Positions 9,172 through 20,724 of a stretch of 64,000 nt of DNA are shown here, in pieces. A program made the translations under genes and the position numbers. The notes beneath the pieces are model-generated. The model did no database searches. It worked only from the letters and a program-made list of their open reading frames with translations, and was not told where the DNA came from. Source of the stretch: Diaminobutyricibacter sp. McL0608 (GTDB lineage: Bacteria > Actinomycetota > Actinomycetes > Actinomycetales > Microbacteriaceae); contig NZ_CP154826.1 in assembly GCF_039613825.1 (NCBI RefSeq), forward strand, positions 2,666,001 to 2,730,000, given 5' to 3'. The stretch's first letter is position 1. Every line of letters begins with the position of its first letter.

Positions 9172-10269
9172 TCAGAGTTCGAGGACGGGAACGCCGGGTT
9201 TCTGACTCGTGAAAGCGCCGTCGGTCGCACGCAGCACGCGAAGGATGTTCTCCCCGGTGAGGGCAGCGAGTTCGGAGGCTCCCCAGCCGCGCCGCGCGAG
9301 CTCAGCGAGCAGGGCAGGATAGCCGTCCACCCCGTCGAGGCCCTCGGGGAAGATGTCCGTCCCGTCGAAGTCGCCGCCGATCCCGATGTGCTCGAGGCCC
9401 GCAATCGCCCGCGCGTGCTCGACGTGGTCGGCGACGTCCGCGATCGTGACCGCCGGGGCAGGGTCGGTGCGCGGCCCTTCGGCCCATTCGGCGAAAGCCG
9501 CTGACAGGAACTGCGGCACGAAGGTGATCATGATGACTCCCCCGTTCGCCGCCAGCCGGACGAGCACGTCGTCGGGCACATTGCGCGGATGGTTCGAGAG
9601 CGCCCTGCAGGAGCTGTGGCTGAAGATCACCGGCGCCTCGGTCACATCGAGCGCGTCGTGCATTGTCGCGGGCGACACGTGCGAGAGATCGACGAGGACG
9701 CCCAGCCGATTGAGCTCGCGCACGTAGTCTCTGCCGCGCTCGGAGAGGCCTCCGAAACGGGGTTCGTCGGTTGCGGAGTCCGCCCACTCGGTGTTGTTGA
9801 CATGCGTGAGAGTGAGGTATCGCACGCCGAGCGCGGCGAGCATCCGGAGCACGGCCGGGGAGTCGTTGATCGAGTGGGCGCCTTCGGACCCGAGGAGCGA
9901 AGCGATCCGCCCGGACCGGATGGCCGCTTCCACCTCGTCGGCCGTGCGCGCGAGAGCGAAGGTGTCCGGATAACGCGCGACGAGCCGGTGCACCCAGTCG
10001 ATCTGCTCGAGTGTCCCCTGGACCGCGGATGGGCGGTCGGGCCCGTCGTCGATGTAGACCGACCAGAACTGGGCGCCCACCCCTCCGGCTCGCAGCCGGG
10101 GGATGTCGGTGTCGGAGGGAAGGGGTTCAGAGAAGCCCTCCACCGAGTACCCACGGTTCTCCCTGCACTCCCACGCCCAGTCGTTGTGACCGTCGATGAC
10201 GGGCGAAAGCCGGAGTGCTTCCGCGACTATCGGGTCGATGTCTGCAGGCATGTCGTGAGTGTTCGGCAT
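9172..10269 (-). CDS. Membrane dipeptidase, peptidase family M19, 365 aa
   Basis: Zinc dipeptidase of the renal dipeptidase/Ac-dipeptidase family, which hydrolyses dipeptides including some with a C-terminal D-residue. The first metal site DGHNDW is near residue 26; metal-ligand regions LLGSEGAHS, LTHVN, DLSHVS, FSHSSCRAL and IGGDFDG follow in family order. No signal peptide is seen, so it is probably cytoplasmic. The ATG at 10267-10269 has TAATCT ending 6 nt before it, a leaderless pattern. It lies 74 nt upstream of the peptide importer on the same strand, so imported dipeptides are its likely substrates. Confidence 0.9.
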   Translation of the reverse strand: MPNTHDMPADIDPIVAEALRLSPVIDGHNDWAWECRENRGYSVEGFSEPLPSDTDIPRLRAGGVGAQFWSVYIDDGPDRPSAVQGTLEQIDWVHRLVARYPDTFALARTADEVEAAIRSGRIASLLGSEGAHSINDSPAVLRMLAALGVRYLTLTHVNNTEWADSATDEPRFGGLSERGRDYVRELNRLGVLVDLSHVSPATMHDALDVTEAPVIFSHSSCRALSNHPRNVPDDVLVRLAANGGVIMITFVPQFLSAAFAEWAEGPRTDPAPAVTIADVADHVEHARAIAGLEHIGIGGDFDGTDIFPEGLDGVDGYPALLAELARRGWGASELAALTGENILRVLRATDGAFTSQKPGVPVLEL

Positions 10270-10275
10270 CTGCCA

Positions 10276-10281
10276 AGATTA
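10276..10281 (-). promoter_or_regulatory. -10 box of the M19 dipeptidase gene, leaderless
   Basis: Minus-strand TAATCT separated by 6 nt from the ATG at 10269. No recognisable -35 box or Shine-Dalgarno sequence is present. Confidence 0.5.
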
Positions 10282-10375
10282 GCCTTTCGTACCGGGCGCT
10301 CCGGCGTTCTCCACACCCCGGAGACGAGTTGTCCCCAATGTCCGATTTCCGCGCGTGCGTGTCAGCGGCTCCGTC

Positions 10376-10381
10376 TACAGT
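10376..10381 (+). promoter_or_regulatory. -10 box of ogt, leaderless
   Basis: TACAGT followed by 6 nt and the ATG at 10388. No ribosome binding site lies between them, so the ogt-tag transcript probably starts at or next to the start codon. Confidence 0.5.
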
Positions 10382-10387
10382 CGAGAC

Positions 10388-10885
10388 ATGAGCACTTCAT
10401 TCGCGTATCTGATTCGCACGGACAGCCCCATCGGCCGACTCGAGCTCACCAGCGACGGCGAGGCCATCACGTCGCTCTCCATCGAGCGCGACGGTCACCT
10501 TCCGCTCGAGGAGCACCCCGAGCGAAGCGCCCCGGTCCTCGACGAGGCCGCCCGGCAGCTGAACGACTACTTCGAGGGAACCCGCAAGGACTTCGACCTC
10601 CCGGTGCGGCTGGAAGGCACCGAGTTCCAGCGGAGCGTCTGGGAGGCACTGGAGCGGCTCGAGTTCGGGCAGTACACCTCTTACGGCGAGCTTGGCGCAG
10701 AGATCGGCCGGCCAGGGTCCGGTCGTGCGATCGGCGGCGCCGTCGGGGCCAACCCGATTCCGATCATCGTCGGCTGCCATCGGGTCCTCTCATCGAACGG
10801 TCGCATCACCGGCTACAGCGGAGGCGAAGGCATCCCGACCAAGCTCTGGCTGCTCACCCACGAAGGGATCATGCTGGCCGCATGA
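10388..10885 (+). CDS. ogt: Methylated-DNA-[protein]-cysteine S-methyltransferase, 165 aa
   Basis: Suicide DNA repair protein that moves the methyl group from O6-methylguanine to its own Cys. The C-terminal domain is clear: FQRSVWEALERL, YTSYGELGAEIGRP with the Arg-finger region, and SGRAIGGAVGANPIPIIVGCHRV with the acceptor Cys. The usual PCHR motif reads GCHR here (Pro replaced by Gly). I prefer the ATG at 10388 to an in-frame start at 10355 because a -10 box lies between them. The gene overlaps tag by 4 nt (ATGA), forming a two-gene alkylation-repair operon. The acceptor Cys is kept, so it is not an alkyltransferase-like protein. Confidence 0.92.
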   Translation: MSTSFAYLIRTDSPIGRLELTSDGEAITSLSIERDGHLPLEEHPERSAPVLDEAARQLNDYFEGTRKDFDLPVRLEGTEFQRSVWEALERLEFGQYTSYGELGAEIGRPGSGRAIGGAVGANPIPIIVGCHRVLSSNGRITGYSGGEGIPTKLWLLTHEGIMLAA

Positions 10886-11454
10886 GCGCTACCACCATCG
10901 GAGACGACGGACTGGCGCGCTGTGCCTGGGCCGGCAGCGATGCGGAGTACGGGCGCTACCACGATGAGGAATGGGGGCGCGAACAGCATGACCCCCGTGC
11001 GCTTTACGAGAAGCTCTGCCTCGAGGGATTCCAGGCCGGCCTGTCCTGGATCACGATCCTTCGGCGGCGTCCGGCCTTCCGTGAGGCCTTCCACGACTTC
11101 GAACCTGAGCGCGTCGCGTCGATGACCGACACGGACGTCTCGCGTCTCCTGCTCGACGAGCGCATCATCCGCCACCGCGGCAAGATCGAGGCGACGATCT
11201 CGAACGCGAGGGCCACCCTCGCGCTCGACGTCGGCCTCGAGGAGCTGATGTGGGGCTTCGCACCGGAGCCGGGTCGACCGAGACCGAGGGACTTCGGCGA
11301 GGTCCCTGCGGTTACCGTCGAGTCCACCGCCCTGAGCAAGGAACTTCGGAAGCGCGGCTTCCGGTTCGTCGGGCCGACGACGATGTACGCGCTGATGCAG
11401 TCGACAGGAATGGTCGACGACCATGTCGTCGGCTGCTTCCGCGCCCTGAACTGA
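10882..11454 (+). CDS. tag: DNA-3-methyladenine glycosylase I, 190 aa
   Basis: Base-excision enzyme removing 3-methyladenine. The zinc-binding residues of the Tag family are in place: Cys in ARCAWAG, His in YHDEEWG, and the C-terminal HVVGC pair. The central substrate pocket region LSWITILRRRPAFREAF is also typical. The ATG at 10882 overlaps the ogt stop. Pairing with ogt covers both O6- and N3-alkyl damage in one transcript. Confidence 0.93.
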   Translation: MSATTIGDDGLARCAWAGSDAEYGRYHDEEWGREQHDPRALYEKLCLEGFQAGLSWITILRRRPAFREAFHDFEPERVASMTDTDVSRLLLDERIIRHRGKIEATISNARATLALDVGLEELMWGFAPEPGRPRPRDFGEVPAVTVESTALSKELRKRGFRFVGPTTMYALMQSTGMVDDHVVGCFRALN

Positions 11455-11819
11455 GAAGGTCGGGCCGACGACAGCGTCAGAGTCGGAGCTTGCAGACTCT
11501 CGCTCGTGTGATCACCTCCGCACGTGCCCGACCGCAGGCGGAGTTGGGGGATCATCACGCGTCCGCGCTCCTCAACCCCAGCGCGAGGGGATTCGCGCTG
11601 TGTATCCGATGCGTCGGCCCGACAGATTGGCGGGGACCTTCGCAGCGGCCGACCGCCGCTGACCGAGAGCCCACCGAGGCTCAGTGCTCCTCCTCTGTTT
11701 CGCATAGCCCGATACGAAGCTGTGATTGAGCTTCACCTTGGGCTGAGCATATCTCACTTTTGGGTCGCATACCACCACGTTCTACTGCAGGTTTTCCGTG
11801 AGGAATCCCGCGAGATGCT
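11455..11819. other. 365-nt convergent intergenic region with two hairpins
   Basis: This lies between the ends of tag (+) and yaaA (-). I see no convincing gene or tRNA. The right half (about 11640-11800) is visibly more AT-rich than its surroundings. A 6-bp inverted repeat at 11479-11500 (AGAGTC/GACTCT, 10-nt loop) could end the tag transcript, and a nested hairpin lies at 11706-11744. Confidence 0.5.
11706..11744. terminator. Nested hairpin in tag/yaaA convergent gap
   Basis: Outer arms AGCCC (11706-11710) and GGGCT (11740-11744) and inner arms GAAGCT (11716-11721) and AGCTTC (11729-11734) are separated by symmetrical 5-nt internal loops, with a 7-nt terminal loop. CTCACTTTTG follows on the plus strand. 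It may be a terminator or another structured element. Confidence 0.35.
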
Positions 11820-12605
11820 CTAGCGGAGCGTTGCCATCAGCCGCCCGGGTTGACCGGTCACCGAGGGCACCACGAGTTCGAACTCGCGACCGTTCAGCGC
11901 GACCTCGTAGCCTTCGCCCACAGCCCAGTCGACGAGCTCCGACGCGTCGTGGAACTCGGCTCCACTCGCGACGATCGCTCGAGCGAAAAGGCCCTTGGCC
12001 TGCTTGTTGAAGTGATTCAGCGCTCGAACCCGACCCGAATCGTCGCGCGCCAGCACGCGCACGTAGATCGAGTCCAGAGTGGACGGCACCGGGCCCAGCC
12101 CGGCGTAGCCTTCCGACCGCAGGTCGACGATCAGACCCCGCGACCGCTCGAGTGCCGACGTGATCGGCGATCCCCACGCGCGCTTGAGCGTTGTGCCGGG
12201 GAGCCGCGAATCGAAGGAGAGCCGATAGGACGGAATCGAGTCCCCGGCACGGACCAGACCGAAGAGCGCAGAATGCACCGCGACCACCTCGTGCGCCCGA
12301 ACCTGATCAGCCGAACTGAGAGTCCGTGCATCGAACGCGTCGTAGAGCACGCCCGAATAGAGGTCTATCGCAGGCATCGTCGGCGATCGGCGGATCACCC
12401 GGTTTCGATCGACCTCGCTGTGCTGCTTCGGCCCGAGCTTCAGGGCGCGGATGCTCGCGTCGCGATCGCGAGACAATTCACCGATCGCCTTCAGGACCGC
12501 CCGCCTGGTGTGCGTGAGCGAAGGAAAACCCAGCTCGCCGAGCCGGAGTGCACCACCGGCCCCGCTGTCGTTCTTCGTCTCCGACGGTGGCAGGAGGAGG
12601 AGCAC
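11820..12605 (-). CDS. yaaA: Peroxide stress protein YaaA (DUF328), 261 aa
   Basis: YaaA family. In E. coli YaaA lowers intracellular free iron during peroxide stress and binds DNA. Family hallmarks are the start LLLLPPSETK, the YSGVLYDAFD segment and the near-C-terminal NHFNKQAKGLFARAI. The start is GTG at 12603-12605; its G is also the last base of the TAG of the upstream gene (1-nt overlap), so the two are coupled. The length is normal. It appears to be the last gene of a transcript running from the atp operon. Confidence 0.9.
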   Translation of the reverse strand: MLLLLPPSETKNDSGAGGALRLGELGFPSLTHTRRAVLKAIGELSRDRDASIRALKLGPKQHSEVDRNRVIRRSPTMPAIDLYSGVLYDAFDARTLSSADQVRAHEVVAVHSALFGLVRAGDSIPSYRLSFDSRLPGTTLKRAWGSPITSALERSRGLIVDLRSEGYAGLGPVPSTLDSIYVRVLARDDSGRVRALNHFNKQAKGLFARAIVASGAEFHDASELVDWAVGEGYEVALNGREFELVVPSVTGQPGRLMATLR

Positions 12606-13180
12606 TATCCGTCCAGGAAGGCGAGCGCTGTCTCGACGTTCTCACCGATGGTCGCTGTCGTGTCGATCGTGATCCTCGGAAGGGTTGCGCTGGCACCCCT
12701 CCATTCGTCGTACTCTTCAACACTCTGCTCGACGGCGTGCCACGAGGTCTCATCGACGTGGGGGAGACTGCGGATGCGCTTCTCTAGTCGCGCCTTGTGC
12801 AACTCCTGATCGCTGCAGACGACCTCGATCACGCGAAGCTTCACGTCGGCCCGTAAGGCGAGGTCGCGCCACTGGAGCCGTGCAGGCTCAACGGCATTGA
12901 CCGCGTCGACGATGACAGACCCGCCCGCAAGGAGTACCTGCTCGGCGATCGTCTCGGCGACGAGGTAGGCGGCGAGACCGGTCGGCTGGTCTGAGTCGAT
13001 TCCAGCGCTGAGGATCGCGGATTCGATCGGATCGACCGAGACGATCGCGGCTCCGAGACGCGCGCCGATGATCTCGGCGATGGTGGACTTTCCGGCACCG
13101 GGCAGACCGGCCATGGCGATGAGCACTGGTACACGCACATCCCCGAACTGCCGGTCGACAGCCGCCCCCGCTTCGGCCAT
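12605..13180 (-). CDS. AAA/P-loop kinase-like protein, 191 aa
   Basis: A small ATPase of the adenylylsulfate/cytidylate-kinase-like fold. Walker A GLPGAGKST is near residue 30, and a DxxN-like segment VIVDAVNAVEPARLQWRDLA and an Arg-rich lid (KARLEKRIRSL) follow. The substrate cannot be predicted. The ATG at 13180 is 5 nt after the atpC stop, and the stop overlaps yaaA, so it sits in the atp transcript tail. The architecture resembles nucleotide or small-molecule kinases. Confidence 0.75.
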   Translation of the reverse strand: MAEAGAAVDRQFGDVRVPVLIAMAGLPGAGKSTIAEIIGARLGAAIVSVDPIESAILSAGIDSDQPTGLAAYLVAETIAEQVLLAGGSVIVDAVNAVEPARLQWRDLALRADVKLRVIEVVCSDQELHKARLEKRIRSLPHVDETSWHAVEQSVEEYDEWRGASATLPRITIDTTATIGENVETALAFLDG

Positions 13181-13185
13181 CGCGC

Positions 13186-13449
13186 CTAGACCAGTTCCGC
13201 CTGGCGGGCGACGACCGTCACCGTGTCGTTCTCTACCGAGAGGAATCCTTCGTCGGCCTGCGCCGTCACGACGGATCCCCCGACCAGCGTCACGCGGACT
13301 TCACCGGCCGCCAGCATCGCCAGCAGCGGCTCGTGACCGGCGAGGATACCGATCTGGCCCTCGACGGTACGCGCGACGACCATGCTCGCCTCGCCCGACC
13401 ACACTTCGTGGTCGGCGGCGACAACGCTCACCTTCAGCGGCGAAGCCAT
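13186..13449 (-). CDS. atpC: F-type ATP synthase epsilon subunit, short form, 87 aa
   Basis: Central-stalk subunit of F1. Only the N-terminal beta-sandwich is present (MASPLKVSVVAADHEVWSG, GQIGILAGHEPLLAML, GGSVVTAQADEGFLSVEND). The C-terminal two-helix domain that inhibits ATP hydrolysis in longer family members (about 120-139 aa) is missing: the frame ends right after the sandwich. I choose the ATG at 13449, 2 nt after the atpD stop, over a start at 13482 inside atpD. It is the last subunit gene of the atp operon. Confidence 0.92.
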   Translation of the reverse strand: MASPLKVSVVAADHEVWSGEASMVVARTVEGQIGILAGHEPLLAMLAAGEVRVTLVGGSVVTAQADEGFLSVENDTVTVVARQAELV

Positions 13450-13451
13450 GC

Positions 13452-15868
<2,417 letters not shown>

Positions 15869-15930
15869 GTCTCCTACTTACCTAACTCGTCGATGCGTCT
15901 CGTGCTGCTCGTCACTGCTTCTGGCGCGCC

Positions 15931-17568
<1,638 letters not shown>

Positions 17569-17633
17569 CTTTGTTCCCTATCTTTGCGGGACACGTCGTC
17601 CCAGATGCCTGTTGAGGTGGTCGACCCGTCGGG

Positions 17634-18428
17634 TCAGCCCACCAGCTGAAGTCGTAGATCGTTGATGCGGCGTGCAATGCTTCCGTCGATCACATCGTCG
17701 CCGACCTGCACCCGCACTCCACCGATCACGGTGGCGTCGACGATTTCGTTGATCTTGAGGCGCGTTCCGTACTTCGCGGAGAGCACCGTCTGCAACTGCT
17801 CGAGCTGCGCTGCCGGCAGGGCACGTGCGCTGGTCACCGTCGCGATCGAGTGTCCCGACTGGTCTGCCACGATCCGCGCGGACTCGCGGAGCGCCTCGCG
17901 GATGGTGCGGCCGCGCGGCTGAAGCACGAGCTGCCGCACGATCGCCTCGGTCTGCGGCGAGGCCTTTCCTGCGAGGAGCCGGTCGACGAGCGCGGCCTTC
18001 TGCGCCGGATCGGCGAGCTTGCTGCGAAGCGCGAGTTCCAGTTCTGCATTGGAGGTCACGGCGCCTCCGAACGTGAACAGCTCGCCTTCGACATCTGTAC
18101 CGGCCGGCGCCGACAGCGCGATGCTGCGGATGCCCAGCTCCTCGATCGCGGAGAGGAGGTCTTTCTGGCGCGACCACCGCTGTGCGGCGACCGTTGCGAG
18201 CAGCGAGACAGCGCTCGGCGAAAGCTGTGCGAACACGCGCGCGACAAGAGCCGCCTTGCCCTGCGGGTCGGCCGAGGGGTCGCTGACGACTGCGCGCAGC
18301 TGGGCGGAGTCGGCGACGACTCGTCCTGCGGCGAACAGGTCTTCAGCCGTCGCCAGATCGGCCTTGGCGCCGAGTTCGGCGAGTGCCGACACGGCGTTGG
18401 CCAGTGCTTCTCTGGTGGCGCTTCCCAT
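17634..18428 (-). CDS. atpH: F-type ATP synthase delta subunit, 264 aa
   Basis: Peripheral-stalk subunit joining F1 to Fo. It starts MGSATREALANAVSALAEL and ends with the family's C-terminal region INEIVDATVIGGVRVQVGDDVIDGS. At 264 residues it is longer than the E. coli form (177), as is common in actinobacteria, where about 80 extra N-terminal residues are seen. It overlaps the atpF stop by one base (18428). Confidence 0.95.
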   Translation of the reverse strand: MGSATREALANAVSALAELGAKADLATAEDLFAAGRVVADSAQLRAVVSDPSADPQGKAALVARVFAQLSPSAVSLLATVAAQRWSRQKDLLSAIEELGIRSIALSAPAGTDVEGELFTFGGAVTSNAELELALRSKLADPAQKAALVDRLLAGKASPQTEAIVRQLVLQPRGRTIREALRESARIVADQSGHSIATVTSARALPAAQLEQLQTVLSAKYGTRLKINEIVDATVIGGVRVQVGDDVIDGSIARRINDLRLQLVG

Positions 18429-18985
18429 TACTTGCCCGATCCTGCTTTCGCTTCGCTGGCTTCGAGGTCCGCAAGGAACCGGTCGACGATCGCTTGTGCC
18501 TTCTTGTCGTCGCTGAGCACTTCTCCGACCACGCCGGACGCCAGGTCTATCGCGAGCGATCCGACTTCGCCGCGCAACGAGACGACCGCCGCCTGGCGTT
18601 CCGCCTCGATCTGCGCCTGCGCCGTCGTGGTGATGCGCGCGGCCTCTGCCGATGCCTGCTCCTTCAGCTCGGCCAGGATCTTCTGACCGTCGGTACGAGC
18701 CTGCTCGCGGATCTTCGCTGCCTCGGCACGCGCGTCGGCCAGCTGCTCGGTGTACTCCTCGAGGAGTGCCTCCGCCTTGTGCTGGGCCTCGTCGGCCTTC
18801 GCGATGTTGCCTTCGATTGCTTCTGCACGCTCATCGAGCAGCTTCTTCATACGCGGAAGCACGAGCTTCCAGAAGAAGAACAGGATGATGGCAAAGCAGA
18901 TCAGCGATCCGACGATGTCGTACCACGCCGGGATGAGCGGGTTGACCGTCTCGCCCGTTGCGGCTCTAACCACACCGTTGAGCAT
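18428..18985 (-). CDS. atpF: F-type ATP synthase b subunit, 185 aa
   Basis: Membrane-anchored peripheral stalk. One N-terminal helix (IVGSLICFAIILFFFWKLVLP) is followed by a long Ala/Glu/Lys/Arg-rich coiled coil with LLEEYTEQLADARAEA. It is a single gene, so the stalk should be a b homodimer. It lies 32 nt after atpE and overlaps atpH by 1 nt. Confidence 0.95.
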   Translation of the reverse strand: MLNGVVRAATGETVNPLIPAWYDIVGSLICFAIILFFFWKLVLPRMKKLLDERAEAIEGNIAKADEAQHKAEALLEEYTEQLADARAEAAKIREQARTDGQKILAELKEQASAEAARITTTAQAQIEAERQAAVVSLRGEVGSLAIDLASGVVGEVLSDDKKAQAIVDRFLADLEASEAKAGSGK

Positions 18986-19017
18986 CGTTCCTCCTTACTG
19001 AAGAAAGATAAAGAGGA

Positions 19018-19287
<270 letters not shown>

Positions 19288-20085
19288 TTAGTGTTCCTCG
19301 GCGACTGCGAGCTGAATGTAAACAGCCGTGAGCAGTGCGAAGACGTAAGCCTGGAGGACTGCCACCAGGATTTCGAACAGGGTGAATGCGAAGCCGAATG
19401 CGAACGTGCCGATGCCGAAGAGCGACCACCAGCTGCCTGCGGTGAAGAAGAAGAATGCCGTTGCACTGAAGAAGAGCACGAGCAGGAGGTGGCCGACGAC
19501 CATGTTCATGAGGAGTCGGAGCGTGAGGGTGATCGGACGCAGGATGAACGTCGAGATGAACTCGATCGGCGTCACGAGGATGTAGAGGAACCACGGCACG
19601 CCGGGCGGGAAGAGCGCATTGCGGAAGAAGTTGCCGGGGCTCTTCTTGATACCGGCGTAGATGAAGCAGGTGTAGGCGACGATGGCCAGCACGAGCGGCA
19701 CACCGATGACAGAGGTACCTGCGATGTTCAGGAACGGGATCGTCCCCGTCAGGTTCATGAACAGCACCATGAAGAAGATGGACGTCAGGACCGGCAGGAA
19801 GCGGGTGCCGTCTTTCTTGCCCAGGAGATCTTCGGCGATGTTGACGCGCACGAAGTCGAGACCCATCTCGACGATGCTCTGCCCGCGACCCGGGATGAGC
19901 TTCATGCGGCGCGTGCCGAGCCAGAAGACCAGGATGATGGCGAGGACGGCGACGAAGCGTACCAGCATGATGCGGTTGACTTCGAAGCTGCCGATGGAAA
20001 ATACGGCCGGGGGAAAGAACTCATCGATCGACGGACCATGGAAGCTACCATCGTCGGTAGTCGTGGTCTGGACCAGCAGGTTCAC
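19288..20085 (-). CDS. atpB: F-type ATP synthase a subunit, 265 aa
   Basis: Proton-channel subunit of Fo with five to six helices. The essential Arg is in RPITLTLRLLMNM, and the C-terminal QAYVFALLTAVYIQLAVAEEH is typical. The start is GTG at 20083-20085. The only good Shine-Dalgarno, AGGAG, lies about 20 nt upstream, with a small inverted repeat (GTTAGCTAAC at 20086-20097) in between that could shorten the gap, so initiation may be unusual. First structural gene of the atp operon. Confidence 0.94.
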   Translation of the reverse strand: MNLLVQTTTTDDGSFHGPSIDEFFPPAVFSIGSFEVNRIMLVRFVAVLAIILVFWLGTRRMKLIPGRGQSIVEMGLDFVRVNIAEDLLGKKDGTRFLPVLTSIFFMVLFMNLTGTIPFLNIAGTSVIGVPLVLAIVAYTCFIYAGIKKSPGNFFRNALFPPGVPWFLYILVTPIEFISTFILRPITLTLRLLMNMVVGHLLLVLFFSATAFFFFTAGSWWSLFGIGTFAFGFAFTLFEILVAVLQAYVFALLTAVYIQLAVAEEH

Positions 20086-20205
20086 AGCGTTAGCTAACAG
20101 CGCTATCTCCTGTTTCGGGGCGTCGAGCTAAGCTCTCGCGACGACGAACATGTGGCACCCGGGATTTCCACGAGAATCGCGGAGCGGGTGGGGGGAATCT
20201 CCGAT

Positions 20206-20220
20206 AACTCTACAAGAGTT
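20206..20220 (-). terminator. Short hairpin between atpI-like gene and atpB
   Basis: A 6-bp inverted repeat AACTCT/AGAGTT with a 3-nt loop lies 22 nt downstream of the AtpI-like stop. No clear U-tract follows, so it may only attenuate. The 120 nt between it and atpB probably hold the atp promoter, which I cannot place with confidence. Confidence 0.3.
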
Positions 20221-20241
20221 TCGCTGAGGTAACGAATCGGA

Positions 20242-20724
20242 TCATGCTTTAGGGTTCTCCCCCGGCAGCGTGACGTCGCTGGCGTACGGGATCCTCGAGC
20301 GGAAGACGACGAGCACGTCGACGACGAGGGATCCGATGACCCCCGCGATGAGGCTCAGGAACATGATCGTCGGGTTGATCCACGGCTGCCCCTTGAGCGA
20401 GAACGCCAGGATGAGGAAGAGCACGAACTTGAGGAGCCACCCGCCCAGGACGATGCCGAAGAACGCCCCGACATAGATGTCCGAGCCGTAGAACCGGTTC
20501 GCGAGCAGGATGCTGGCGGCCGTGATGCCGAGGAAGACGACGGCCATCGCGGTGCCGATCAGTGCGCTTGCCACGCCGATCCAGCCGAAGGTGAGGTAGC
20601 CGACGATCGCACCGACGACGGCGATGCCGAGCGCGAGGATCCCGCCCCATTTCAGCACGCTGCGGAGCACCGGCTCCGACGACGGCGCAACCCTGGCGGG
20701 CTTCGGGTTCTGGTTGTCGGTCAC
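20242..20724 (-). CDS. atpI: AtpI-like small membrane protein, 160 aa
   Basis: Four predicted helices after a short polar N-terminus (ILALGIAVVGAIVGYLTFGWIG, SALIGTAMAVVFLGITAASI, ILGG-like AFFGIVLGGWLLKFVLFLILA, and a last helix near IAGVIGSLVVDVLVVF). Position directly upstream of atpB matches AtpI (Rv1303-like), which aids c-ring assembly. The start is GTG at 20722-20724, abutting the wecA-type stop without a gap. Confidence 0.75.
   Translation of the reverse strand: MTDNQNPKPARVAPSSEPVLRSVLKWGGILALGIAVVGAIVGYLTFGWIGVASALIGTAMAVVFLGITAASILLANRFYGSDIYVGAFFGIVLGGWLLKFVLFLILAFSLKGQPWINPTIMFLSLIAGVIGSLVVDVLVVFRSRIPYASDVTLPGENPKA

Noticed and set aside
10736-10790. Alkyltransferase-like (ATL) protein instead of Ogt
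   Set aside because: ATL proteins have Trp in place of the active Cys; here the Cys is kept and only the preceding Pro is changed.
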